Positions 1 to 8,753 of a stretch of 64,000 bases of DNA are shown in pieces; the first letter of the stretch is position 1; the number at the start of each line of letters is the position of its first letter. A program made the translations under genes and the position numbers. Under the pieces are notes generated by a model that saw nothing but the letters and a program-made list of their open reading frames with translations, searched no databases and had not been told where the DNA came from. The stretch lies in NCBI RefSeq assembly GCF_034009455.1, contig NZ_CP125380.1, forward strand, positions 6,892,179-6,956,178, read 5' to 3'. Source of the DNA: Pseudomonas sp. P5_109 (GTDB taxonomy: Bacteria; Pseudomonadota; Gammaproteobacteria; Pseudomonadales; Pseudomonadaceae).

Positions 1-1085
1 AAGCCTTGCTACGCGAGCGCATTCCATACCGCATCTATGGCGGCCAGCGCTTCTTCGAACGCGCCGAAATCAAGAACGCCATGGCCTACCTGCGCTTGCT
101 CGAAGGCCGCGGTAACGATGCCGCGCTGGAACGGGTGATCAACGTGCCGGCCCGTGGCATTGGCGAGAAAACCGTCGAAGCGATCCGCGACCATGCACGC
201 CACAGCGATGTGTCGATGTGGGAGGCGATGCGCCAACTGGTGGCCAACAAAGGCCTGACCGGGCGTGCGGCCGGTGCCCTTGGCGCGTTTATCGAGCTGA
301 TCGAGAATCTCGCCGCCAAGTGCATGGAAATGCCCCTGCACCTGATGACCCAGACCGTCATCGAGCAGTCGGGGCTGATCGCCTATCACGAAGCGGAAAA
401 AGGCGAGAAAGGCCAGGCCCGGGTAGAAAACCTTGAGGAACTGGTCAGCGCCGCGCGCAACTTCGAAAACACCGAAGAAGACGAAGAACTGACGCCACTG
501 GCAGCGTTCCTCGGTCACGCATCGCTGGAGGCCGGCGACACCCAGGCCGACGAGCACGAAGACAGCATCCAGCTGATGACCCTGCACAGCGCCAAGGGCC
601 TGGAGTTCCCCTACGTGTTCCTGGTGGGCATGGAAGAAGGCCTGTTCCCGCACAAGATGAGCCTGGAAGAACCCGGCCGCCTTGAGGAAGAACGTCGCCT
701 GGCCTACGTCGGCATCACCCGGGCCATGCAGAACCTGGTGATGACCTATGCTGAAACCCGACGCCTTTATGGCAGCGAGACCTACAACAAGGTGTCGCGT
801 TTCGTACGCGAAGTTCCGAAAGGCCTGATTCAGGAGGTGCGGCTGTCCAACAGCGTCAGCCGTCCGTTCGGTGGCAACCAGTCGATGAGCGGCAGCAACC
901 TGTTCAGCGGCAGCGAGATTCCGGAAACCGGCTTCAGCTTGGGCCAGACTGTGCGCCACTCGATCTTCGGTGACGGAGTGATCCTCAACTTCGAAGGCGC
1001 CGGGGCCCAGGCCCGGGTGCAGGTGAACTTCAGCGAAGGCAGCAAGTGGCTGATGCTGGGGTATGCCAAGCTGGAAGCGATCTGA
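1..1085 (+). CDS. uvrD: DNA helicase II UvrD, C-terminal part (5' end outside window)
   Basis: Superfamily 1 3'-5' DNA helicase acting in nucleotide excision repair and methyl-directed mismatch repair. The reading frame is open from the first base, so the start codon and the Walker A region lie upstream of the window. Visible are the 2B/2A region (RIYGGQRFFERAEIKN, typical of UvrD/Rep/PcrA), motif V (TLHSAKGLEF followed by GMEEGLFPH) and motif VI (EEERRLAYVGITRA). The protein ends in a UvrD-type C-terminal tail with a Tudor-like end (GQTVRHSIFGDGVI...). Full UvrD is about 720-730 residues; roughly half is here. Rep is the main alternative, but the C-terminal tail fits UvrD better. A REP pair follows the stop. 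Confidence 0.95.
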   Translation, partial: ALLRERIPYRIYGGQRFFERAEIKNAMAYLRLLEGRGNDAALERVINVPARGIGEKTVEAIRDHARHSDVSMWEAMRQLVANKGLTGRAAGALGAFIELIENLAAKCMEMPLHLMTQTVIEQSGLIAYHEAEKGEKGQARVENLEELVSAARNFENTEEDEELTPLAAFLGHASLEAGDTQADEHEDSIQLMTLHSAKGLEFPYVFLVGMEEGLFPHKMSLEEPGRLEEERRLAYVGITRAMQNLVMTYAETRRLYGSETYNKVSRFVREVPKGLIQEVRLSNSVSRPFGGNQSMSGSNLFSGSEIPETGFSLGQTVRHSIFGDGVILNFEGAGAQARVQVNFSEGSKWLMLGYAKLEAI

Positions 1086-1107
1086 TCACCCGATACAGGA
1101 CCTTTAT

Positions 1108-1191
1108 GGGACCGGGCTTGCTCGCGAAAAACGATAACGCGGTATGACTGGATGACCGCGGTGCGCCCATTCGCGAGCAAGCCCGCTCCCA
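1108..1191. repeat. REP doublet (inverted pair)
   Basis: Two inverted copies of a REP palindrome: GGGCTTGCTCGCGAA at about 1114-1128 and its reverse complement TTCGCGAGCAAGCCCGCTCC at 1170-1189, separated by about 40 bases. The same core recurs at 5.9, 17.9, 29.1 and 33.8 kb. It lies between the uvrD stop and the EamA gene and may act as a transcript end or stabiliser. Confidence 0.9.
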
Positions 1192-1242
1192 CAGGGTTGC
1201 GTGTGGACTTACAGACATTGATCTGAACAAGGTGCAAAAAGC

Positions 1243-1683
1243 ATGGGCTCAGGTTTCTTTTCTTCCTGGACATTCTGGGCCCTGTTATCGGCGGCATTCG
1301 CCGCAATGACCGCCATTTTCGCGAAAGTCGGCATCGAAAACGTCAATTCCGACTTCGCCACCCTGCTACGCACGATAGTGGTATTGGTCAGCCTGGCCTT
1401 GATTTTGTACGCCACGGGCCAATATCAGTCATTGGGATCGATCTCTGCAAAGAGCTACCTGTTCCTGCTGTTGTCTGGCCTGGCCACCGGTGCATCGTGG
1501 ATCTGCTATTTCCGCGCCCTCAAGGTCGGTCCGGCGTCACTGGTTGCCCCAGTGGACAAACTCAGCGTGGTGCTGGTGGCTGTTCTTGGCGTTGTCCTGC
1601 TGGGTGAAAAACTCGACCTGCGCCAATGGGGCGGAATCGGCCTGATCACGGCCGGGGTGGTCATGCTGGCGCTACGACGCTAG
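1243..1683 (+). CDS. Small EamA-family (DMT superfamily) membrane protein
   Basis: 146-residue integral membrane protein made of a single EamA repeat. Hydrophobic segments fall at about residues 9-27, 38-56, 69-88, 95-117 and 122-143. The family signature is visible in the second half (YFRALKVGPASLVAPVDKL, then LGEKLDLRQWGGIGLITAGV). Most DMT transporters carry two EamA repeats (about 300 residues); single-repeat forms are thought to dimerise, as in the small multidrug resistance proteins. Substrate unknown. ATG at 1243 is preceded by an AAGGTG ribosome site. It appears to be a stand-alone gene. Confidence 0.85.
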   Translation: MGSGFFSSWTFWALLSAAFAAMTAIFAKVGIENVNSDFATLLRTIVVLVSLALILYATGQYQSLGSISAKSYLFLLLSGLATGASWICYFRALKVGPASLVAPVDKLSVVLVAVLGVVLLGEKLDLRQWGGIGLITAGVVMLALRR

Positions 1684-1862
1684 GCGACCGCCCTACAAAC
1701 CCTGTCCACTCATCTGACAGATAAAAGTCAAAAGGCCTTCTTGCACTGACTGAAGCTGAACACGACCTGTCAGGCAAAAGCCCGAAACACTCTGCCGCTA
1801 GCCAGTAACACTTCAGCTGTGCAACATGGCGCGCGTGCCTTCCACAAATGGGAATTCCCTTT

Positions 1863-2741
1863 ATGAAACGTTTTCTTAGCATCGCCATGGCGTTGTGCAT
1901 CGGCCTGACGATGAGTCTCGACGTCAATGCCGCCAAGCGCTTCGGTGGTGGCAAAAGCGCAGGCGCTGCGCCGACGCACCAGACCAGCCAGATGGCTCCT
2001 TCTTCTCCAGGCATGGGCGGCGCCGCGGCGACCGCTGGTGCTGCCGGTGCCGCTGGCGCCGCCGCCAAGGCCGGTGGTGCTTCGCGCTGGCTCGGCCCTC
2101 TGGCCGGTATCGCCGCCGGTGGCCTGCTGGCCTCCATGTTCATGGGTGACGGCTTCCAGGGCATGCAGATCTTCGACATCCTGATCATGGCGGTCATTGC
2201 GTTCCTGGTCTTCCGCTTTATCGCCGCCCGTCGTCGCAAGCAGCAGGAGCATTACGCTCCAGCCGGCCACGCGCCGATGCAACGTGAGGCGTTCGAACAA
2301 AAGCCTGCCGGCGGTTCGATCTTCGGTGGTTCGGCAGCGCCTGTTGCCGCTCGTCCAGTGATCAACGCTCCAGCCTGGTTCAACGAAAGAAACTTCGTCG
2401 AAGCGGCGCGCAATCACTTCCAGTCCCTGCAACAGCACTGGGACGCCAATGAAATGGACAAGATCGCCGAGTTCGTGACTCCGCAAATGCTGGAGTTCCT
2501 CAAGCGTGAGCGTGCCGACCTGGGTGACGGCTTCCAGTCCACCTACATTGATAACCTCAATGTACAACTGGATGGCGTGGACGATCGCGCCGACAAGACC
2601 ATTGCCACCCTGACCTTCACTGGCCTGTCGAAAACCTCGCGTTTCGACCAGGGCGAAGTCTTCAGTGAAAGCTGGAACATGGAACGTGCACAGGGCGAAA
2701 ACCAGCCTTGGCTGGTGGCAGGTATCCGCCAGAACGGCTGA
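1863..2741 (+). CDS. Tim44-like domain protein, membrane anchored
   Basis: 292 residues. The N-terminus (MKRFLSIAMALCIGLTMSL) is a signal peptide or first membrane segment. An Ala/Gly-rich linker follows, then two hydrophobic stretches (about residues 77-95 and 101-122), the second followed by an Arg/Lys cluster (RFIAARRRKQ), and then a C-terminal Tim44-like domain (about 165-292, from WFNERNFVEAARNHFQSLQ). The domain is named for the mitochondrial import subunit; in bacteria its function is unproven and no import role should be assumed. I chose ATG 1863 over an in-frame ATG at 1848 because the signal sequence begins there and a GGGA sits about ten bases upstream. A rho-independent terminator follows. 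Confidence 0.85.
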   Translation: MKRFLSIAMALCIGLTMSLDVNAAKRFGGGKSAGAAPTHQTSQMAPSSPGMGGAAATAGAAGAAGAAAKAGGASRWLGPLAGIAAGGLLASMFMGDGFQGMQIFDILIMAVIAFLVFRFIAARRRKQQEHYAPAGHAPMQREAFEQKPAGGSIFGGSAAPVAARPVINAPAWFNERNFVEAARNHFQSLQQHWDANEMDKIAEFVTPQMLEFLKRERADLGDGFQSTYIDNLNVQLDGVDDRADKTIATLTFTGLSKTSRFDQGEVFSESWNMERAQGENQPWLVAGIRQNG

Positions 2742-2770
2742 TTACCCTCCACGTTTCACTTGCTGCAATA

Positions 2771-2796
2771 AAAACCCCGGCTCAGGCCGGGGTTTT
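2771..2796 (+). terminator. Rho-independent terminator after the Tim44-like gene
   Basis: Perfect 7-bp stem CCCCGGC / GCCGGGG with a TCAG loop, flanked by AAAA and TTTT, so it could work in either direction. It lies 30 bases after the stop. Confidence 0.9.
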
Positions 2797-2879
2797 CTAT
2801 TTCGCGGTTGCATCTATAGCGAGCTACTGTATAAACCGCCCCATATAAACCGCGCCATACAAGCAAGAGGATCCCGGAC

Positions 2880-3287
2880 GTGGAAGAAATCATCGAACAA
2901 TTGCGTGAAGCCAACGAACCGGTACCGGTCCCCTTGGAATTGCCTGACGAAGACCAGCTGGTGGAAATCGAAGAACAACTGTTCATCGACATTCCGTTTG
3001 TCTTCAGAGAGTTTCTGCTGACCGTCAGCGACGTGGTCTACGGCAGCCTGGAACCGGTCACCGTGACCGACCCGCAATCCCACACCTACCTGCCCGACGT
3101 TGCCGCCAACGCCTGGGACGCCGGTGTCGATCGCAGCATGATTCCGATTTGCCAGGACGGTGACGACTACTATCTGGTCGAAGAAGACGGCACCGTGGTG
3201 CTTTGGCAGGCCGAAGAAGAGCTGATCGCCGAAGAAACCTGGGAATCGGTGTGGCACTGGGCACGGGACGTCTGGCTGGAAAGCTGA
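2880..3287 (+). CDS. SMI1/KNR4 family protein
   Basis: 135 residues, very acidic. The pattern is that of the SMI1/KNR4 (SUKH) fold: an N-terminal helix, then PFVFREFLLTVSDVVYG, and a C-terminal ...ETWESVWHWARDVWLES. In bacteria SUKH proteins are often immunity proteins against contact-dependent or polymorphic toxins, but many are solitary genes with no known partner. No toxin gene lies next to this one, so an immunity role is not supported here. GTG start at 2880 with AGAGGA about nine bases upstream. Confidence 0.8.
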   Translation: MEEIIEQLREANEPVPVPLELPDEDQLVEIEEQLFIDIPFVFREFLLTVSDVVYGSLEPVTVTDPQSHTYLPDVAANAWDAGVDRSMIPICQDGDDYYLVEEDGTVVLWQAEEELIAEETWESVWHWARDVWLES

Positions 3288-3310
3288 TCCAGCCAGTGCC
3301 GCAAGGGTGG

Positions 3311-5074
3311 TCAATGCCCGGACGACTCCTTGTGGTTATCGAGGGTTTCCAGCAACGCCACCTGCATCCGCGTGTGCACACGAATGAACCAGCGCCACAA
3401 CAGCGCCGCCACGGCGGCCGCGACCACGGCGATCAGTACCAGCAACTTGTTGGTCGGCAGAATACTGGCCGACAAGGCTGCCAACAGCAAAAAGATCACC
3501 AGCAACGACAGGATCGGGATCACTTCGGCGATGACCCTACGCACTCGCTGCGTGTGACGCCCGGCCATCTCCGGCTTAACGCCCATCTCCGCCAGTAACA
3601 TCGACAGTGCCTTGAGCTTGCGGTACGCCGCAATCAAAAAAGGCAGCGACAACAACAGGGCCCCACCCCAGATCAATGCCTTCTGCCAGCTTGGGTCGCT
3701 GATCCAGCCTTGCAAGTAAGCCGACATGCGCTCGGCGAAGAACGCCCCCGAGAAAAAGATCGCGATCACCAGCGCCAGATTGACCCCAACCTGCAGCAAA
3801 ATTCTTCTGATCATCGACGCCAGCAAGGCCCCCTCGCCCTGTGGCTGAATGCTGCGCAACCATTCGCCGTACATCCCCAGCACTCGCCCCAGACGTTCGG
3901 GCATGATCTCGCCAAGCTTGATCGACAGAGGATCCGCTGCGCGAATCAGATAGGGCGTCAGTAACGTGGTAATCACCGATACCGCCACGGCAACCGGGTA
4001 GAGAAAATTACTGGTGACCTGCAACGTCATGCCCAGCGCCGCGATGATGAAAGAAAATTCGCCAATCTGTGAAAGCCCCATCCCGACCCGCAGTGAGGTG
4101 CGTCCGTCGTTGCCGGCGATAAACGCACCGAGGCCACAGGACAGCATCTTGCCGAGCACCACGGCTACGGTGATTACGGCGATTGGCCACGCGTACTGAA
4201 GCAGGATCGCCGGATCGAGCATGAGCCCGATGGCCACAAAGAAAATCGCACTGAAGAGATCACGAACCGGCTCAATCAAACGCTCGATTTTCAGCAGTTG
4301 CCGGGACTCAGCCATGATCGCGCCGATCAGGAACGCCCCCAGGACCATGCTGTACTCAAGCTTGACCACCAGCAGGCAGAAGCCAAAACACAGGCCCAGC
4401 ACGGTAATCAGCAGCATTTCGTTGCTTTCGAACCTGGCGACGTAGGCCAGCAGGCGCGGCACCATCAGGATGCCAATGACCAACGCAACGATCATGAACA
4501 GCGACAGTTTGCCGACCGTGGAAAACACTTCGCCGGAGCTGACCGTACCGCTGACGGCGATGCTGGACAGTAACGCGATAATGCCGATGCCCAGGATATC
4601 TTCGACGATCAGCACACCGAATATCAGCTGTGCAAATCGCTCGTTCTTCAACTTCAGATCATTGAGTGCCTTGACGATGATGGTGGTCGAGGAAATCGCC
4701 AGGATCGCGCCGAGGAATAGCGAGTCCATGGTGTTCCAGTCGAACCAGCGACCGATTTCGTAGCCGATCCAGATCATCAGCACGATTTCCAGGAACGCCG
4801 CGATGAATGCCGTGGCCCCCACCTTGAACAACTTGCGCAGGCTGAACTCCAGGCCGAGGCAGAACATCAGGAAAATCACCCCGAGTTCGGCCAGGGTCTT
4901 GATGGTCTCTTCGTCATGGATCAGGCCGAATGGCGGAGTGTGCGGGCCAATGATGAAACCGGCGACGATGTAGCCCAGCACCACCGGTTGTTTCAGGCGA
5001 TGGAATACCACGGTTACCACGCCTGCGATCAACATGATCACTGCCAGATCCTGAATGAAACTGATGGCATGCAT
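3311..5074 (-). CDS. Cation:proton antiporter, CPA2 family (KefB-like, no RCK domain)
   Basis: 587-residue membrane protein. The first ~390 residues are a Na+/H+ exchanger-type CPA2 domain, with LKQPVVLGYIVAGFIIGPHT, GVIFLMFCLGLEFSLR and the VEDILGI motif. KefB/KefC carry a cytosolic nucleotide-binding RCK/TrkA-N domain at the C-terminus; here that is replaced by about four extra hydrophobic segments (VGVNLALVIAIFFS, ALIWGGALLLSLPFLIAAY, IPILSLLVIFLLLAA, LLVLIAVVAAAVAALLW). It is therefore probably a K+/H+ or Na+/H+ antiporter without ligand gating through RCK. The frame is open further upstream, but ATG 5074 has AGGGAG nine bases before it. Confidence 0.88.
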   Translation of the reverse strand: MHAISFIQDLAVIMLIAGVVTVVFHRLKQPVVLGYIVAGFIIGPHTPPFGLIHDEETIKTLAELGVIFLMFCLGLEFSLRKLFKVGATAFIAAFLEIVLMIWIGYEIGRWFDWNTMDSLFLGAILAISSTTIIVKALNDLKLKNERFAQLIFGVLIVEDILGIGIIALLSSIAVSGTVSSGEVFSTVGKLSLFMIVALVIGILMVPRLLAYVARFESNEMLLITVLGLCFGFCLLVVKLEYSMVLGAFLIGAIMAESRQLLKIERLIEPVRDLFSAIFFVAIGLMLDPAILLQYAWPIAVITVAVVLGKMLSCGLGAFIAGNDGRTSLRVGMGLSQIGEFSFIIAALGMTLQVTSNFLYPVAVAVSVITTLLTPYLIRAADPLSIKLGEIMPERLGRVLGMYGEWLRSIQPQGEGALLASMIRRILLQVGVNLALVIAIFFSGAFFAERMSAYLQGWISDPSWQKALIWGGALLLSLPFLIAAYRKLKALSMLLAEMGVKPEMAGRHTQRVRRVIAEVIPILSLLVIFLLLAALSASILPTNKLLVLIAVVAAAVAALLWRWFIRVHTRMQVALLETLDNHKESSGH

Positions 5075-5360
5075 GGCGTGAGACTCCCTGGATGACATGG
5101 CTCGATCCGCGGACGTAGGAAAAGTCTGATCGAGCAGAACAAGAATCGGAATTGCGCGTAGGAAATGCCCTTGTGGCAGGGCTTTTTGCAGGGTAACACC
5201 GCGACTTCTGGCAGAAAGGCGGTGCAATATATGGAAACAGATCGATCCGGCGTGACGGCGACCCTGCACCCGGCGTCCCGATAACTGTTGGTTTGAAAAA
5301 ACCGCCGAGGCACCCGCAGAGGTGCATCCCTCAAACCTGGCCTTGACCCGTGAGAATGCT

Positions 5361-5843
5361 ATGGAACCCGGAAACGCCCAGCTGTCGATGACGGTATTGA
5401 TGACCCCTGACATGGCCAACTTCTCTGGCAATGTTCACGGCGGCACCCTGCTCAAATACCTCGACGAAGTGGCCTACGCATGCGCGAGCCGTTATGCCGG
5501 TCGCTATGTGGTGACCCTGTCGGTGGACCAGGTCATTTTCCGCGAGCCGATCCATGTCGGCGAACTGGTGACCTTTCTCGCCTCGGTGAACTACACCGGC
5601 AACACCTCCATGGAGGTTGGCATCAAAGTGGTGACCGAGAACATCCGCGAACGCTCGGTGCGTCACACCAACAGTTGCTTCTTCACCATGGTCGCGGTGG
5701 ATGACCAGCGCAAACCTGCCCAGGTACCGCCGCTGCAACCGGACAACAGCGAGAGCAAGCGCCGCTTCATCCAGGCTCAACAGCGTCGGCAGATTCGTCA
5801 GGAACTGGAAAAGCGTTATCAGGAGATCAAGGGCGACGCCTGA
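5361..5843 (+). CDS. Acyl-CoA thioesterase, hotdog fold (YciA-like)
   Basis: 160 residues. Hydrolyses acyl-CoA esters to free acid and CoA in the cytoplasm. Typical BFIT/YciA hotdog features: NFSGNVHGGTLLKYLDEVAY, with the Asn/His/Gly and Asp of the active site, and RYVVTLSVDQVIFREPIHVG. The C-terminal 35 residues are a charged helix. ATG 5361 is preferred over an upstream in-frame ATG at 5322 because family members begin near this Met. Divergent from the antiporter gene. Confidence 0.9.
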   Translation: MEPGNAQLSMTVLMTPDMANFSGNVHGGTLLKYLDEVAYACASRYAGRYVVTLSVDQVIFREPIHVGELVTFLASVNYTGNTSMEVGIKVVTENIRERSVRHTNSCFFTMVAVDDQRKPAQVPPLQPDNSESKRRFIQAQQRRQIRQELEKRYQEIKGDA

Positions 5844-5880
5844 GTTATTCAGGCAGGCTGATGGTGTTCTCTAGATAGCT

Positions 5881-5956
5881 TTCGCGAGCAAGCCCGCTCC
5901 CACACTGGATCTGTGCAACACCAAAGATCAAATGTGGGAGCGGGCTTGCTCGCGAA
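5881..5956. repeat. REP doublet (inverted pair)
   Basis: TTCGCGAGCAAGCCCGCTCC at 5881-5900 and its inverted partner GGAGCGGGCTTGCTCGCGAA at 5937-5956. It sits between the convergent thioesterase and pdxY stops, a usual place for REPs. Confidence 0.95.
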
Positions 5957-5972
5957 TGGGTCCAACGCTCAA

Positions 5973-6845
5973 TCAGAGGCTGATCGGGGTCGCTTCGAAC
6001 CGCACCCGCGGATGGGCAATCCGGTCCTGAGCCCGAACCAGTTCCAACTCGTAGCTGGCACACGCCTGGGTTTCCAGCAGCACTTCATGCACCGCCGACG
6101 CCGTGAACTCGAACGCGGCCACCAGGCTATCGCCTAACAAAACGCGCGCCAGGAACAGCCCCGACGTCAGATCGCCCACACCCACCGGCTGACGCGGGAA
6201 CGCCAGCAACGGGCGCTGCAAATGCCAGCTGCCTTCGGCCGTCACCAGCAGCATCTCGAAAACCTCTGCCGATTTGCCTGGGTAGTCCAGATGCTTGACC
6301 AGCACTGCTTTCGGGCCGCGCACCAGCAATGCACGCGCCATTGCCAGGCAATCGAACAGCGATTGCGGCTTGCGCCCGGAAAAACTGTCTAGTTCCAGCT
6401 GGTTCGGGCACATGAAGTCCGCCACGGCGGCGGCCTCTTCCAACAGGAAATCACTGACCTCCGCCGGAACACTGCAGCCCTTCTCCGGATGTCCCATGAC
6501 CGGATCACACAGGTACAGCGCCTTGGGATTCATCGACTTGATCCGCGCCACACCCGTCAAAATCGCTCGGCCCTGGGCCGCGCTGCCGAGGTAACCGGAG
6601 AGCACCGCATCGCAGTTGCCCAGCTCGCCAATCGCCGCGATACCTTCGACCAGGTCGGGAATCTGCTGCGGCGCCAGCACTTCACCGGCCCACTGGCCGT
6701 ACTGGGTGTGATTGGAGAACTGCACGGTGTTGAGCGGCCAGACATTCACCCCGACCCGTTGCATCGGGAAAACCGCGGCACTGTTGCCGGCGTGACCGAA
6801 TACCACGTGGGACTGGATAGCGAGCAAATGCGGTGTACGTTTCAT
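5973..6845 (-). CDS. pdxY: Pyridoxal kinase PdxY
   Basis: 290 residues. Phosphorylates pyridoxal to pyridoxal 5'-phosphate in vitamin B6 salvage, in the cytosol, as a ribokinase-like dimer. It starts with the PdxY/PdxK signature [19 protein letters not shown], and [10 protein letters not shown] is the substrate loop. [11 protein letters not shown] and the C-terminal [10 protein letters not shown] (GxGD catalytic Asp, anion hole) are present. Length matches the PdxY family. ATG 6845. Divergent from the DUF3301 gene. Confidence 0.95.
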   Translation of the reverse strand: MKRTPHLLAIQSHVVFGHAGNSAAVFPMQRVGVNVWPLNTVQFSNHTQYGQWAGEVLAPQQIPDLVEGIAAIGELGNCDAVLSGYLGSAAQGRAILTGVARIKSMNPKALYLCDPVMGHPEKGCSVPAEVSDFLLEEAAAVADFMCPNQLELDSFSGRKPQSLFDCLAMARALLVRGPKAVLVKHLDYPGKSAEVFEMLLVTAEGSWHLQRPLLAFPRQPVGVGDLTSGLFLARVLLGDSLVAAFEFTASAVHEVLLETQACASYELELVRAQDRIAHPRVRFEATPISL

Positions 6846-6964
6846 GCGGTGGATTTCCGTAAAACGATTGAAATTCTAGCCGCGCAGTATGCGACTAAAC
6901 GCAGCCTGTACGACAGACCAGCGACGCAGTTAAGCTGACACTATCTTGTTGGAGCACCCTGTTG

Positions 6965-7378
6965 ATGCTGACCCTTGGAAATATATTCGTGCTGATGCTG
7001 TTCGCCACTGCTGGCGCATGGTTATGGCACAACCACGGCTTGCGCGAGCGCGCGCTGGAGCGGGTCAAGCAGCATTGCGGCAAGCTCGGGATCGAGTTGC
7101 TGGATGGCAACGTGGCCTTGAAAAGAATCGCCTTCATCAAAGATGCCAGTGGTCGCCGACGCCTGGCCCGCGTGTACAACTTCGAATTCACCGTGACCGG
7201 TGAAACCCGCCACAACGGCACCATCACTCAGTTCGGCGCCCACAGCGCACAGATTGAACTTGCGCCCTACCCGGTCCCGTTCGATGAAACCGAACCAGTG
7301 GTCGATATGGTGAAGCCACGCGCGGAAGTGATCGAGCTGAGCCAGTGGCGTCAGGACCATACCAAGTGGCGGCCTTGA
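6965..7378 (+). CDS. DUF3301 domain protein, single membrane anchor
   Basis: 137 residues. A short hydrophobic N-terminus (LGNIFVLMLFATAGAWLWHN) is followed by a soluble domain typical of DUF3301, with GIELLDGNVALKRIAFIKD and RLARVYNFEFTVTGE. Function unknown; the domain is common in gamma-proteobacteria as a short inner-membrane protein. TTG at 6962 and ATG at 6965 are adjacent; ATG is chosen, with GGAG upstream. Its stop lies five bases from the convergent stop of the COG0523 gene. Confidence 0.85.
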   Translation: MLTLGNIFVLMLFATAGAWLWHNHGLRERALERVKQHCGKLGIELLDGNVALKRIAFIKDASGRRRLARVYNFEFTVTGETRHNGTITQFGAHSAQIELAPYPVPFDETEPVVDMVKPRAEVIELSQWRQDHTKWRP

Positions 7379-7382
7379 GCCG

Positions 7383-8354
7383 TTAACCCGATCCGGATCG
7401 GCACGCTGCCAGCCCACTGCGCAGTCTTTCTGCATCCTGCGCCTCACTGAAAATCAGCTCGATACGTGAATCCTGCCGCCATTCACTGGGCTTCCAGTCC
7501 AGCGCCGAGTTATCCACCGCGTTCACCGAGACCCAGCCGTGGGCGCTGTGGATAACCAGCTTCGCCCGCCTCCAGGCAAGGCTTTCAAGCCAGCGGCCAA
7601 CCAGAGCAGCATCAAACACCTGGCTTGGGTGCCAACGCCATCCGATGCTCCAGCCTCCGTCCTGTTCCTGACTCAAGCAAATGGGCAGCGCGGGATCGCT
7701 CCAGACTGCCGGCAGCTGCGCCAATCCCTTGGGCAAAACGAAGTTATCCACACCTGCCCGCGCTTTGGCATTCAGCCCCGGCAACTCGCTCAAGGGTAAA
7801 GCCGCCTGCTGCGTCCAGCACAGGGGGAGCGGCGGCAATTGCCCGGCGATTCGCTGGCGGCCTTCTTCTTCAAGACCTTCAGATTTGTTCAGCAGTAACA
7901 ATCCCGCATGGCTCAGCGCTTGCTGCTGCGCCTGCGGCAACGGTTTTCCAGCGGCAAGCGACTGGGCGTCCAACACCAGCACGCATGGCTGCACAGCCAA
8001 GACGCCTTGCCACGGCGCTTCGCTCAATTGCCTGAGCAGCTGCGCAGGATGGCCCAGCCCCGAGGGTTCGATAAATAACCGATCCGGACGCGCCTTGCGC
8101 AATAAACGCCCAAGACCAATCTGAAACGGCGCACCGTTGACGCAACACAGGCAGCCCCCGGCCACTTCCCCCAGTGCGATACCATCGGCGTCCCGGGTCA
8201 GTAGCGCAGCATCGAGACCGATCTGGCCAAACTCGTTGATCAACACTGCCCACCGCTCACCGGCCGGGCGCTGGGCCAGCAGGTGCTTGATCAGGCTGGT
8301 CTTGCCTGCACCCAACGGGCCGGCAATGACATGAGTGGGGATATTCTGCAGCAT
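7383..8354 (-). CDS. CobW/COG0523 family GTPase (second copy, short form)
   Basis: 323 residues. G3E-family P-loop GTPase thought to deliver metal to client proteins. Walker A GPLGAGKTS at residues 12-20, the metal-binding CxCC motif (GGCLCC, Cys68/70/71), and the guanine-specificity NKSE. The C-terminal CobW_C domain is reduced. It lacks the His-rich stretch seen in some Ni/Co members. It sits next to the zigA/Zur island and corresponds in position to the COG0523 gene flanking zigA in P. aeruginosa, but no Zur box is visible in its 27-base intergenic gap. ATG 8354 is chosen because Walker A then begins at the normal distance. Confidence 0.88.
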   Translation of the reverse strand: MLQNIPTHVIAGPLGAGKTSLIKHLLAQRPAGERWAVLINEFGQIGLDAALLTRDADGIALGEVAGGCLCCVNGAPFQIGLGRLLRKARPDRLFIEPSGLGHPAQLLRQLSEAPWQGVLAVQPCVLVLDAQSLAAGKPLPQAQQQALSHAGLLLLNKSEGLEEEGRQRIAGQLPPLPLCWTQQAALPLSELPGLNAKARAGVDNFVLPKGLAQLPAVWSDPALPICLSQEQDGGWSIGWRWHPSQVFDAALVGRWLESLAWRRAKLVIHSAHGWVSVNAVDNSALDWKPSEWRQDSRIELIFSEAQDAERLRSGLAACRSGSG

Positions 8355-8381
8355 GGTCGATGATTTCTGAGGAGGTAATGG

Positions 8382-8738
8382 ATGCGGTTGATTGGCTTGT
8401 CGTTGCTCCTGGCACTCGTTTCGGGCGAGGCGCTGGCCCAGGCTTGTGTGGTTCACAGCCAGGCCGAGCGGCTGGATGTCCAGGTTTGCCAGCAGAACCG
8501 CACCATCCCGCCAAAACTCTTCACCGATGGTTTCTGCCAGCCGAACCTGGCGGGGCAGAAAGTCGATGTGCGGTATGTCGATCAATGTCCCGTCGGCGCA
8601 TTTGGTATCTGCAGCAACGCCCAAGTCGCCAATATGCCCTACCGCCAGGATATTCACTATTACGGCGTTGCCACCGACGCGGCGTATTTGCAGCCGTACT
8701 GCGAGGCCCAGAGCCAGGGCACCTGGCTCAAGCCTTGA
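8382..8738 (+). CDS. Small secreted six-cysteine protein of unknown function
   Basis: 118 residues with a clear signal peptide (MRLIGLSLLLALVSGEALA, cleavage before QAC). The mature part has six cysteines (22, 36, 52, 69, 77, 107), enough for three disulfides, which points to the periplasm or outside. No domain was recognised. Excellent ribosome site (GGAGG six bases before ATG 8382). It is divergent from one COG0523 GTPase and convergent with zigA, a context shared with small hypothetical genes of the P. aeruginosa zinc island. A metal-related role is only a guess from context. Confidence 0.75.
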   Translation: MRLIGLSLLLALVSGEALAQACVVHSQAERLDVQVCQQNRTIPPKLFTDGFCQPNLAGQKVDVRYVDQCPVGAFGICSNAQVANMPYRQDIHYYGVATDAAYLQPYCEAQSQGTWLKP

Positions 8739-8753
8739 AGCGCCAGTAGTGGA

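Noticed and set aside
2880..3287. SMI1/KNR4 protein as immunity gene of a toxin system
   Set aside because: No toxin, Rhs, VgrG or CDI gene is nearby, so the family alone does not support it.
3311..5074. Glutathione-gated KefB/KefC assignment for the antiporter
   Set aside because: The C-terminal RCK domain needed for that gating is absent and replaced by membrane segments.
6803..6810. CCACGTGG core inside pdxY as a parS
   Set aside because: The flanking bases match the 16-base palindrome poorly compared with the two accepted sites.
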